Assembly (NCBI GenBank): GCA_023151115.1
Contig: JAKLJP010000032.1
Coordinates: 1 to 64,000, forward strand
From: Anaerolineae bacterium
Lineage (GTDB): Bacteria > Chloroflexota > Anaerolineae > 4572-78 > J111
Reading direction: 5' to 3'
Length of the DNA stretch: 64,000 nucleotides
In this document: positions 26,993-34,722 of the stretch, piece by piece
Numbering within the stretch: the stretch's first letter is position 1
Layout of the letters: each line of letters begins with the position of its first letter
Made by a program: the position numbers and the translations under genes
The notes under the pieces: generated by a model
The model's database searches: none
The model's input: the letters and a program-made list of their open reading frames with translations, nothing else
What the model was told of the DNA's origin: nothing

Positions 26993-27832
26993 CCCTATCC
27001 CAGGCTGCCCGATTTGAATCACCGAAGCCGGTTTGTAAACCGGCCGCAGCGGGTCACGCATATCAATATAGGCCGGGGTAATATTGCGCTCTTTCAAGTC
27101 GCTCAGCACAGCAGTCAAGACGACCAATTTGGCTTTGATTTCGTCGCCGCTACCCAGGTAAACCGGCCAGCCTTCGGGTGTGGCGACGGTGAGACCGCGC
27201 AGACGTGAGTAACGAATGGTGGTCACATCCGGGGCCAGCACCCGTAGGGTTTGTGCGCCCTGCACAATATTAAAATCAATCTGGTAGCCCACCTCAAGGG
27301 GCTGGCGGTCGTCATCAATAATCCGCAGCATGCCGGTCAAATCTTCTTTGGGCGGGACCACAGTGCCTTCCTGGTCAATCCACCACAGGGTTTGGCCGCT
27401 CTGCCACAGCAGTTCGGGCCGCCGCTCGCTGACTTCAATCACCACTCTGGCCGGCAGCGCCAGCGAGACCGTAGCCGATTTGATATTGGGCAGGGTCATC
27501 ACCCGTTTGACCACCTCCGCCGGGTTGATCCAAAAAATACTCTGGCGGTCAATGCCGCTGCTGGTATAAATCTCGCGGGCCGACACCGCCACATTGCCCC
27601 GGATTTCGGCAGTGTAGACAAAAAAGGCCGGCCGGGTAAAAAGCAAATACATCACCAAACCCAACAACATCAACACCAGCAGACCACTCAACTTGACCCC
27701 TCGAGTCTGCCAGAAATTCAAGGCCGGGGCCAACGTCAGACGGGGCTGAAATGCCGTTGCTTCGTAATTAACCGCTTGTTTGCCCAGCCGCACCTCGGAC
27801 CGGCGGCGGCGCTGTTGCTTGACCTTAAACAT
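26966..27832 (-). CDS. ftsQ: Cell division protein FtsQ/DivIB
   Basis: 288 aa. A basic cytoplasmic N-terminus (KVKQQRRRRSE), one membrane segment (about 49-67), then a POTRA domain starting at VYTAEIRGNVAVSAREIYTSSGI and the FtsQ-type domain (VSERRPELLWQSGQTLWWIDQEG). FtsQ links early and late divisome proteins. It sits between ddl and ftsA as in many bacteria. The last residues KKLEIRN come from the heptamer tract, so the true ancestral C-terminus has been altered. Confidence 0.92.
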   Translation of the reverse strand: MFKVKQQRRRRSEVRLGKQAVNYEATAFQPRLTLAPALNFWQTRGVKLSGLLVLMLLGLVMYLLFTRPAFFVYTAEIRGNVAVSAREIYTSSGIDRQSIFWINPAEVVKRVMTLPNIKSATVSLALPARVVIEVSERRPELLWQSGQTLWWIDQEGTVVPPKEDLTGMLRIIDDDRQPLEVGYQIDFNIVQGAQTLRVLAPDVTTIRYSRLRGLTVATPEGWPVYLGSGDEIKAKLVVLTAVLSDLKERNITPAYIDMRDPLRPVYKPASVIQIGQPGIGDKKLEIRN

Positions 27833-27839
27833 AATCTTT

Positions 27840-27912
27840 GGGAGTAGGGAGTAAGTAGTAGGAAGTAGGGGTAAAAAACAACCTGCAACCTGCTACTTGC
27901 AACCTGTTACTC
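27840..27912. repeat. Heptamer tract at the ddl 3' end
   Basis: GGGAGTA units (27840-27870) and, after an A-run, ACCTGCA/ACCTGCT units (27880-27909). The ddl stop (27907-27909) lies in the second arm. Confidence 0.65.
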
Positions 27913-29040
27913 CGCCTGCCTCACATCAAACATAGTTTCCGACTGCTGCTTATCGGCGTGCCGTTCCAGGGCCAGTTCGATCAGCCGGTCGAGCAGTTGG
28001 CTGTAGGATAAGCCGCTGGCTTCCCACAGTTTGGGATACATGCTGATGGGGGTGAAGCCAGGCATGGTGTTGATCTCGTTGACAAAAACTTCGCCGGTCG
28101 CTTTTTCCAATAATAAATCCACGCGAGCCAGGCCGGCGCAGTCCAACGCCTTGAAAGCCATCACTGCCAACTGCCGGATCAACTCGGTGTGCTCCTGGCT
28201 CAACGGGGCCGGGATGAGCAGTTCCGAGGAATTGTCAATATATTTAGCCGCGTAGCTGTAAAATTCCCGCGAAGGGATGATCTCGCCCGGCACAGAGGCG
28301 ATGGGATCATCGTTGCCCAATACGCTGACCTCGATTTCCCGCGCCTCCAATCCCTGCTCGACAATCAACTTGCGGTCATAGCGGGCTGCGTCGTCCAATC
28401 CTGCCTGTAACTCGGCCCTGTCTTTGGCCTTGTGGACGCCCACGCTGCTGCCCAGGTTGGCCGGTTTGACAAACATTGGGTAGGGCATAGCCGCTTCACA
28501 CTCGTCAATGACTGCCTGGGGGTCATTTTGCCACTGCTTACGCAGAAAAACCCGGTGCGTCACAATCGGCAGGCCATGCGCCCGAAAAATATCCTTGCAG
28601 ACTGCCTTATCCATCCCCGTTGCGCTGGCCGTTACCCCCGCCCCAACGTAGGGGATGCCGACCAACTCCAAAAAACCCTGCACCGTGCCATCCTCGCCAA
28701 AAGGACCGTGCAAAACCGGAAAGACCACATCCAGCGGGCCGGTTGCTGAAATTGGCAAAGCCAGGGCATTCTCCACCGGCGGCGTCTCGGTTGGCTCCGC
28801 TTTGGCCCCGGCCTCAAGCACCGGATGCCCGGCCGCCGCGTCGAGCAGCCGCTGGTGGATGTCGCCGCCGGTTAACCACTGGCCGGTTTTGGTGATCCCA
28901 ATCGGCACCACCTCGTATTTTTGCTTATCCAGGGCGGCCATAATACCTTTGGCGGAAGTCAGGCTGACCTCGTGCTCACCGCTCCGCCCGCCAAAAAGCA
29001 CGCCCACCCGTAGTTTTCGATACTGCTCCGAAGAACTCAC
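27907..29040 (-). CDS. ddl: D-alanine--D-alanine ligase
   Basis: 377 aa ATP-grasp enzyme making the D-Ala-D-Ala dipeptide of peptidoglycan. [19 protein letters not shown] is the N-terminal signature; [23 protein letters not shown] and the C-terminal [25 protein letters not shown] (magnesium-binding Glu and Asn) are diagnostic. A 30-aa segment after residue 60 ([20 protein letters not shown]) is longer than usual and Pro/Ala-rich. It lies between murB and ftsQ. Confidence 0.96.
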   Translation of the reverse strand: MSSSEQYRKLRVGVLFGGRSGEHEVSLTSAKGIMAALDKQKYEVVPIGITKTGQWLTGGDIHQRLLDAAAGHPVLEAGAKAEPTETPPVENALALPISATGPLDVVFPVLHGPFGEDGTVQGFLELVGIPYVGAGVTASATGMDKAVCKDIFRAHGLPIVTHRVFLRKQWQNDPQAVIDECEAAMPYPMFVKPANLGSSVGVHKAKDRAELQAGLDDAARYDRKLIVEQGLEAREIEVSVLGNDDPIASVPGEIIPSREFYSYAAKYIDNSSELLIPAPLSQEHTELIRQLAVMAFKALDCAGLARVDLLLEKATGEVFVNEINTMPGFTPISMYPKLWEASGLSYSQLLDRLIELALERHADKQQSETMFDVRQAE

Positions 29041-29064
29041 AAAAACCTCTCAACAACTAAGCTT

Positions 29065-29124
29065 AGAGATTGGAGATTAGAGATTAAAAATTATCAATCT
29101 CCAATCTCTAATCTCCAATCTCCT
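29065..29124. repeat. GAGATTG/GAGATTA heptamer hairpin at the murB 3' end
   Basis: The left arm 29065-29085 (AGAGATT, GGAGATT, AGAGATT) and right arm 29096-29124 (AATCTCC, AATCTCT...) are near-perfect complements over an AT-rich loop. The murB stop (29108-29110) is in the right arm. Confidence 0.75.
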
Positions 29125-30154
29125 CTCCCCCAACCACTTCTATTTCCAATTCCAACTTGACTCCAAATTTCGACTCAACCGTTATCTGGGCCGTTTCAAT
29201 CAAGCTCAATACCTCTGTTGCTGTGGCCCCGCCCAGGTTTTGAAAGAAATTAGCGTGAAGGGGTGAAATCCGGGCCTGGCCGATTTTGTACCCTTTCAAC
29301 CCCGCCGCTTCGATCAAACGGCCAGCATAATCCCCCGGCGGATTTTTGAACATGCTGCCAATCGTCGCGCCGGGCGGCTGGCTGGCCTTGCGCCGCCGGT
29401 TGAACTCATCCATCCGGGCTTTGATTTCTGTCACCGAAGCAGGAGTTAGGGATAACTCTGCTCGGAGAACGATCCAGCCTTCCCCACGACCGGGGACCGA
29501 GGACCGAAGACCGAGATTTTCTGACCCCTGACCCCTGACTTCTGACTTCTGATTACTCTTCAATCTCGACGTGCGGTAGCCATATTCAAACCATTCGACC
29601 GGCTGCCAGAGCCGCTCCCCGGTGAGGGTGAGCAGTTCGGCCCGGCTCAGGCTGTGAGCCATATCGCTGCCGTAAGCGCCGGCATTGTTAACTACGGCCC
29701 CGCCGATCGTGCCGGGGACGCCCACCGCCCATTCCAGCCCGCTCAAGCCGCGCCGGGCGCAGCGGCGAGCCAGGTTTGGCAGGACCGTTCCACTCTCAGC
29801 CACAATTTTAACCTTGCCCCCTTCTTCTGCTTTGAAGGGAGAGGACGGAATTTCCACGTTATTGGCCCGGTTCTCGATGACCAGGCCCCGAATGCCCGTA
29901 TCTCTGATCAACAAGTTCGCCCCGCCGCCGAGCATGAACACCGGCACATGGTACTGCCGGGCCAGGGTGACGGCGGTCACCAGTTCGTTAACGCTTTCCA
30001 CCGCCAGCCATATTTCCGCCGGACCGCCCAGCCGGAGCGTGGTATGTCCGGCCAGTAATTCATTCTGGCAAGGCCGGTCGCCAAAATGCGCCGTCAACAC
30101 CTCCAAAAACGTTGAACGTTCAACGTTAGACTCAGGCGGCAGGGTGGATTTCAT
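29108..30154 (-). CDS. murB: UDP-N-acetylenolpyruvoylglucosamine reductase
   Basis: 348 aa. It reduces UDP-GlcNAc-enolpyruvate to UDP-MurNAc with FAD and NADPH. FAD-binding pattern: HTTLRLGGPAEIWLAV (near 40), FMLGGGANLLIRD (near 78) and GVPGTIGGAVVNNAGAYG (near 145); the catalytic Ser is in GATIGSMFKNPPGDYAG, and the C-terminal Glu in the HANFFQN region follows. About 30 residues (KSNQKSEVRGQGSENLG and on) after YGYRTSRL are encoded by CTGACCC/CTGACTT heptamers and interrupt the reductase. The start overlaps the small gene at 30132. Confidence 0.95.
   Translation of the reverse strand: MKSTLPPESNVERSTFLEVLTAHFGDRPCQNELLAGHTTLRLGGPAEIWLAVESVNELVTAVTLARQYHVPVFMLGGGANLLIRDTGIRGLVIENRANNVEIPSSPFKAEEGGKVKIVAESGTVLPNLARRCARRGLSGLEWAVGVPGTIGGAVVNNAGAYGSDMAHSLSRAELLTLTGERLWQPVEWFEYGYRTSRLKSNQKSEVRGQGSENLGLRSSVPGRGEGWIVLRAELSLTPASVTEIKARMDEFNRRRKASQPPGATIGSMFKNPPGDYAGRLIEAAGLKGYKIGQARISPLHANFFQNLGGATATEVLSLIETAQITVESKFGVKLELEIEVVGGEEIGD
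29492..29556. repeat. In-frame heptamer tract inside murB
   Basis: GACCGAG/GACCGAA units (about 29494-29514), then five CTGACCC/CTGACTT/CTGATTA units (29521-29555). It keeps the murB frame open. Confidence 0.75.
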
Positions 30155-30389
30155 CCAATTCTTGCAGCTCGCTCATAATGCGAGAAATCATAGCCTGCCG
30201 GGCCGCTTTGGCCGCCGTCAAGGCCCGGAAACGGGCTGCTTCCGCTCGCTCGGCGGGAGTCAGAGGAGGCAGAGGCGTGGTGCGTGGTGCGTGATGCGTG
30301 ATACGTGAAGCGTGATTGTCGGCAGCGTTACTGTTAGACAATGTTTGTTTTTTTTGATTTTTGACTAATTTAAGTTTTGTTTCAGCCAT
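30132..30389 (-). CDS. Small unknown protein of the dcw cluster
   Basis: 85 aa, basic N-terminus and a helical, Ala/Arg-rich C-terminal half (LTPAERAEAARFRALTAAKAARQAMISRIMSELQELDEI). Not recognised. The middle (NHASRITHHAPRTTP) is encoded by GATGCGT-type heptamers. The ATG at 30389 has a good TAGGAG site, and the gene overlaps murB by 23 nt, which argues for real translation. It may be a coiled-coil accessory factor; no function can be given. Confidence 0.6.
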   Translation of the reverse strand: MAETKLKLVKNQKKQTLSNSNAADNHASRITHHAPRTTPLPPLTPAERAEAARFRALTAAKAARQAMISRIMSELQELDEIHPAA

Positions 30390-30410
30390 GGTTACTCCTA
30401 AGAAAAAAAG

Positions 30411-30558
30411 ATGCGATGATGCGTGAGGCGAGGAGGCAGAAGATTCTTCGCGTCCTCGTGTCCTCGCCTCCTCGCCTCATTTTCATCATTGGTGGCGTAC
30501 CCCAAGTTCATAAACACTCCTTACCCCCTACTCCCTACTCCTTACTTCCTACTCCCAA
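30411..30558. repeat. Short-repeat hairpin and heptamer tract at the murC 3' end
   Basis: GATGATGCGTGAGGCGAGGA (from about 30415) is complementary to CCTCCTCGCCTCA with TCATCAT (up to 30490). A second tract of CTACTCC/CTTACTC units (30516-30558) contains the murC stop at 30535-30537. Confidence 0.6.
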
Positions 30559-31929
30559 CTCTGCCAACACCCTCTCGCCAATCAAATAACCATCACCCGC
30601 CCCCAGGGTAATCAGCACCGCCGGGGGGGTGAGATGTGCCGCCAGGTAATCGGCGGCTTCGGCCAACCCGCCCAGATAACGGGCGTCGGGGTGGCGCATG
30701 CGGGCCAGAATATCGCTGCTTTTGACCAGACCCATGTCGGTTTCGCGGGAGGCAAAGATATCGGTGATGATGACGTGGTCGGCGTCGGCAAAGGCGTGAG
30801 CAAAATCGTCGAGCAGGGCCAGGGTGCGGCTAAAGGTATGCGGTTGAAACGCCGCCCATATCGGGCGACCGGCAAAGCGAACGCGGGCGGCGGCCAGAGT
30901 CGCTTTGATTTCGGTGGGATGATGGGCGTAATCATCAATAATGGTGATACCGTTGACTTCGCCTTTTAATTCAAACCTGCGCCCTGCCCCCGTAAAGTGA
31001 CCGGCAATCTCCGCCGCCTGGGCCAGTTCGACGCCGCAGCGTTCGGCGGCAATTAAGACAGCCAGAGTGTTGCTGACATTGTGCAAGCCGGGGAGGGAGA
31101 GGGAGACGGAAATGAAGGATGAAGGATGAGGGATGAAGGATGAAGGATGAATCTGTTTGACCTTAAAATCGTGGCCGCCGCGGGCGTTGGGTTGGATGTC
31201 CACCGCTTGCCAGTCGTTTTCGGGGTGGAGGCCGTAAGTGGTAGTGGAGGCAGCGGCCTGGGTCAGCACGTGACGCGCGCCAGGGTCGTCGCCGCAGCCG
31301 ATGACCAACCCGTGAGGCGGGACCAAGCGCACAAAATCCTCAAAGGCGCGGGTCAAAATTTGGGGCGAAGCAAACATATCAGGGTGATCCCATTCCACAT
31401 TCGTTACCACAGCCACCTCGGGCCGCAGCCCCAAAAACATATAATCGTACTCGTCGGCCTCGATTACAAAGGCGTCGCCTTGGCCGGCGGCAGCGCCGGT
31501 ATCCAGCTGCGGGATGAAGCCGCCGATAATAAAAGTAGGCTCCAGCCCGGCATGGTGCAAGATAAAAGCGATCAGGGCCGTCGTGGTGGTTTTGCCGTGC
31601 GTTCCGGCCACGGCCACCCCGACTTTGCCGGCCATCATCCGGCCCAGCCACTCGGCTCGTTTGACCACCGCCAGGCCGCGCCGTTTAGCTTCAACCAGTT
31701 CGGGATTATCGGCCGGAATGGCCGAGGAGATGATGACCGTATCGAGCGAGTCGGGCAGGTTTTCAGCCCGGTGGCCGATGAAAATTGTCGCGCCCAATTG
31801 GGCCAGCCGCTCGGTAGCCGGAGAGGCCTGCCGGTCAGAGCCGGTCACTTGATAGCCTTGTTGTAAAAGTACGGTGGCAATGGAGGATACCCCCGCGCCG
31901 CCAATGCCGATGAGATGAATATTTGACAT
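30535..31929 (-). CDS. murC: UDP-N-acetylmuramate--L-alanine ligase
   Basis: 464 aa Mur ligase adding L-Ala to UDP-MurNAc. The N-terminal HLIGIGGAGVSSIATVLL binds the uridine nucleotide, AVAGTHGKTTTTALIA (about 106-121) is the P-loop, NVEWDHPDMF and IIDDYAHHPTEIKATL follow, with an N-terminal start typical of MurC. A segment HPSSFIPHPSSFI near residue 270 comes from GAAGGAT heptamers and lies just before LPGLHNVSN. It follows the two CvpA-like genes. Confidence 0.96.
   Translation of the reverse strand: MSNIHLIGIGGAGVSSIATVLLQQGYQVTGSDRQASPATERLAQLGATIFIGHRAENLPDSLDTVIISSAIPADNPELVEAKRRGLAVVKRAEWLGRMMAGKVGVAVAGTHGKTTTTALIAFILHHAGLEPTFIIGGFIPQLDTGAAAGQGDAFVIEADEYDYMFLGLRPEVAVVTNVEWDHPDMFASPQILTRAFEDFVRLVPPHGLVIGCGDDPGARHVLTQAAASTTTYGLHPENDWQAVDIQPNARGGHDFKVKQIHPSSFIPHPSSFISVSLSLPGLHNVSNTLAVLIAAERCGVELAQAAEIAGHFTGAGRRFELKGEVNGITIIDDYAHHPTEIKATLAAARVRFAGRPIWAAFQPHTFSRTLALLDDFAHAFADADHVIITDIFASRETDMGLVKSSDILARMRHPDARYLGGLAEAADYLAAHLTPPAVLITLGAGDGYLIGERVLAELGVGSKE
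31111..31151. repeat. In-frame GAAGGAT heptamer tract inside murC
   Basis: Five near-identical 7-nt units encode, on the minus strand, a HPSSFIP-type repeat peptide within the central domain. Confidence 0.8.
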
Positions 31930-31999
31930 GGCCTAAAAATAATCAATTCTTAATCATCAAAGCTACTTAAACAGTTTATCAATAACCTCTTCCACGTTC

Positions 32000-32746
32000 T
32001 TAGGTTTTTTGGCCGGGGGGAGGCGCGCTGTAAAACGGCGGTAATTTTTTGGAATTAATCCTGGTGCCGCCTTCCTTATTCTTTTCGATAACGACTCTGG
32101 TCGTAAAAGCCGCAATCGCCAGCAAAACACCACCTCCAATGACCAGCCACGGGATAGCGCTATCCAGCAAGGTCACACTCGGTAAATTAGTGGCCTGGAG
32201 GGTAATTGTCGAACTGGCCGAGCCAAAGGCGCTTGCTCCAACCATGGTTATTTCGTCAGTTTGAGGCGTTTGGCCAGGCAGAGCGCGGCCATCCAGGTAT
32301 TCTCTGACCAGGTTGAGGACTAGGAAACCGTTCAATCCACCCATGAGCGCTCCCAAAAAAGCGCCCAGGGCTGTCGGCTTGTTGTTAAAGCTGTACCGGC
32401 CAATCAGCGTCGAAGCTGCTACGACCACAAGCAAAATAATAACCCATACGCCCGGATTGGTGGCGCTAATTTGAGGCGTACCACTGGCGGCGCTGATACC
32501 TAAAAAAGTTTCGAGTGTATCGCTAATCAAGGCTTGCAACGAGGCCGGGATGATTTCCCAAATTGTACTGATGAGACCGTTTAATCCATCAATCAAACCA
32601 AGCGCCAAATCCGGCTGTTGCAGCAAAAAAACCAATATCGCCAAAAAAGCGGTGGTAACAGCTTCTTTCCACCAGCCTCGGGCGAGTCCAGACCAAGCGA
32701 AGAAACCGATTACCAGACAGGTGACCAGCGCCCAATTAATAACCAT
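32000..32746 (-). CDS. CvpA-like membrane protein, paralogue 2
   Basis: 248 aa with about five membrane segments. The N-terminus (FFAWSGLARGWWKEAVTTAFLAILVFLLQQP) resembles CvpA-type proteins, but the family call is tentative. It is clearly paralogous to the next gene upstream: both share GWWKEA, FLGISxAxG, NLVREYLDGRxLPG and a final hydrophobic segment preceded by TLQATxLPSxTxLDS. Function unknown; the setting between murG and murC suggests an envelope role. The start at 32746 has AAGGTAAG upstream. Confidence 0.65.
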   Translation of the reverse strand: MVINWALVTCLVIGFFAWSGLARGWWKEAVTTAFLAILVFLLQQPDLALGLIDGLNGLISTIWEIIPASLQALISDTLETFLGISAASGTPQISATNPGVWVIILLVVVAASTLIGRYSFNNKPTALGAFLGALMGGLNGFLVLNLVREYLDGRALPGQTPQTDEITMVGASAFGSASSTITLQATNLPSVTLLDSAIPWLVIGGGVLLAIAAFTTRVVIEKNKEGGTRINSKKLPPFYSAPPPGQKT

Positions 32747-32822
32747 AGCTTCTTACCTTAAATATCCACTCATTTCGACATAATTTTGCCAAGATAGTAA
32801 TTACACCTTTTTTGAGTCATCG

Positions 32823-33605
32823 TCATTTTTTCTCAAGTGGAACATAATCAACTCTTTTATAGCCAAAGGGTGGTTTATATTCTATCTTTCTAAATTTATC
32901 TTTATCGGTCTTAATATCAATCCGGTTTTTGAATACAGCCAACAAAAACAACAGACCGATTAAAATAATAATCCAGGGCAAAAAACTGTCTAAAACGGTA
33001 AAACTGGGCAATTGGGTTGCCTGTAAAGTGACTCCCGATGAAGCAGTTCCAACCGAACCGCCGCCGGCCATGGTTATTTCTGACGGCAGTGAACTGCCGC
33101 CGCCCGGCAAGTTTCGTCCATCCAGGTATTCCCTGACCAGATTGATAACCAGTAAGCCATTGAACCCTCCAATCAATCCGCCCAATATGCTTCCCTGCGG
33201 GGTCACCATATAAGCTGTCCCTTTGGGCTTATCAATCCGATTGGGCAGTGTGGCCCAGCCAATCAGGGTGGCCACGGCCACAAATACAATGAGCAGAACC
33301 AACCAAGTTTGTCCGCTGGTGGCGTCGGCCTGAATCACACCGCCGGCGCCGCTAATCCCCAACGCCGTTTCAAAGAAATCCGTCAAAAATATGCGGATAG
33401 AGTCGGGTAAAACTCCCCAAATAAAGGTCAGAAAACGGTTGAACAGGTCAACCAAAGCTTCGGCAACACCTGGCACTCTTAACAAGAAAACCAGAATTGC
33501 CAGAAACAAAGTAATAATGGCCTCTTTCCACCACCCTTTGAGGAACCCGGAGAGGGCAAAAAGACCGACTACCAGGTATGTTATGAGGGTCCAATTAATT
33601 TCCAC
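32823..33605 (-). CDS. CvpA-like membrane protein, paralogue 1
   Basis: 260 aa, about five membrane segments, same layout as its neighbour at 32000 (GWWKEAIITLFLAILVFLL, NLVREYLDGRNLPG, and the final helix before a basic cytoplasmic tail). The GTG at 33605 is chosen because GGAGGTGG lies just upstream and it overlaps the murG stop by 11 nt. The pair seems to be a local duplication inside the dcw operon. Function unknown. Confidence 0.65.
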   Translation of the reverse strand: MEINWTLITYLVVGLFALSGFLKGWWKEAIITLFLAILVFLLRVPGVAEALVDLFNRFLTFIWGVLPDSIRIFLTDFFETALGISGAGGVIQADATSGQTWLVLLIVFVAVATLIGWATLPNRIDKPKGTAYMVTPQGSILGGLIGGFNGLLVINLVREYLDGRNLPGGGSSLPSEITMAGGGSVGTASSGVTLQATQLPSFTVLDSFLPWIIILIGLLFLLAVFKNRIDIKTDKDKFRKIEYKPPFGYKRVDYVPLEKK

Positions 33606-34722
33606 GGTCTCCCACCTCCACAATTACTTCAGCCAAACGAGCCGCCGCTTCCGGTTGAGTCAGGCTGGCGCTGGCGCGGCTCATGGCCTCAAGTTTTTCC
33701 TTATTACTAAGCAATTCCATCACCATCCCCTTGAGTTTGTGGCTCAAATCTTCATCCTTGACGACCACCGCCGCTCCTTGCCGAGCCAAATAGTCGGCGT
33801 TGAGCCGTTGATGCGCCCCGGCGTAGGGATACGGCGCTAAAATGGCGGGCAGCCCTGCCGCCGGAAATTCGCCCAGCACACTGGCCCCGGCCCGCGAAAT
33901 GACCAGATCGGCGGCCAAAAGGGCCGTGACCATCTCTTCGTGCAGATAGGCCGACACCCGGTAACGAATCTGCCACTCCGGCGACAACTCGGCCCGGCGA
34001 GCCAATACCCAGGCTTCGTCCAGCGTCCCGGTCACGTGGACAACCTGGCAGAGCGGCAGAAAATCGGCCAAACAATCCGCCACCGCCTGATTGATGCTGC
34101 GCGCCCCGCGGCTGCCGCCAAAGACCATCAGCACCGGCAGGTCGTCGCGCAACCCTAATTGGCGGCGGGCGGCGGCTTTGACCTCCCCCCGCCCCCCTCC
34201 TTTCAAGGAGGGGGAGAAGAATTCATCTCGGACCGGGTAGCCGGTCACGACGGTCAGGCCGGGTTTGAAAAACTGCTGCGCTTCCGGCGCTGTTACCGCC
34301 ACCCGTTGGGCAAAGCGGGCCAGAAACTTGATGGCCAGGCCCGGCTCGATATCGGGTAGATAAATTACAACTGGCACTCCCGCCCGCCGCGCTGCCAGCG
34401 TGACCGGCACGCAGACGTACCCGCCGGTTACAAATAAGACGTCGGGGCGAAAGTGGTCAATAATCCGGCGGCTTTGGCGATAACCCTGAGCCAGCGCCCA
34501 CAAGCCCCGTCCCACCGCCACCGGGTTTTTGCCACGCAGCCCTAGCGCCGCAATTGCTTCAAATGTTAAGCCGGCCCGTTCCACCAAAGCCTGTTCCATG
34601 CCGCCTTTACTACCCAGCCATAAAATTTCCAGATCAGCGCGCAACTGCTTTAGCTTTGGCGCGACGGCCAGGGCCGGGTAAACGTGGCCCCCGGTTCCGC
34701 CGCCGGAGATGATCAACCTCAC
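33595..34722 (-). CDS. murG: UDP-GlcNAc--undecaprenyl-pyrophosphoryl-MurNAc-pentapeptide GlcNAc transferase
   Basis: 375 aa GT28 glycosyltransferase that makes lipid II. LIISGGGTGGHVYPALAVA (the first glycine-rich loop) opens the protein; GYVCVPVTLAA, LMVFGGSRGARSINQAV and ISRAGASVLGEFPAAGLPAILAPYPYA are typical MurG blocks. Where most MurG proteins have HEQN, this one reads IYLPDIEPGLA. A SPSLKGGGRGE segment near residue 170 comes from a C-rich palindrome. The GTG at 34722 follows AGAGGAG and overlaps the ftsW end by 89 nt. Confidence 0.93.
   Translation of the reverse strand: MRLIISGGGTGGHVYPALAVAPKLKQLRADLEILWLGSKGGMEQALVERAGLTFEAIAALGLRGKNPVAVGRGLWALAQGYRQSRRIIDHFRPDVLFVTGGYVCVPVTLAARRAGVPVVIYLPDIEPGLAIKFLARFAQRVAVTAPEAQQFFKPGLTVVTGYPVRDEFFSPSLKGGGRGEVKAAARRQLGLRDDLPVLMVFGGSRGARSINQAVADCLADFLPLCQVVHVTGTLDEAWVLARRAELSPEWQIRYRVSAYLHEEMVTALLAADLVISRAGASVLGEFPAAGLPAILAPYPYAGAHQRLNADYLARQGAAVVVKDEDLSHKLKGMVMELLSNKEKLEAMSRASASLTQPEAAARLAEVIVEVGDRGN
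34180..34218. repeat. In-frame C-rich palindrome inside murG
   Basis: CCCCCCTCC and GGAGGGGGAG flank TTTCAA (about 34192-34216). It encodes SPSLKGGGRGE, which lies in a loop between domains. Confidence 0.65.
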
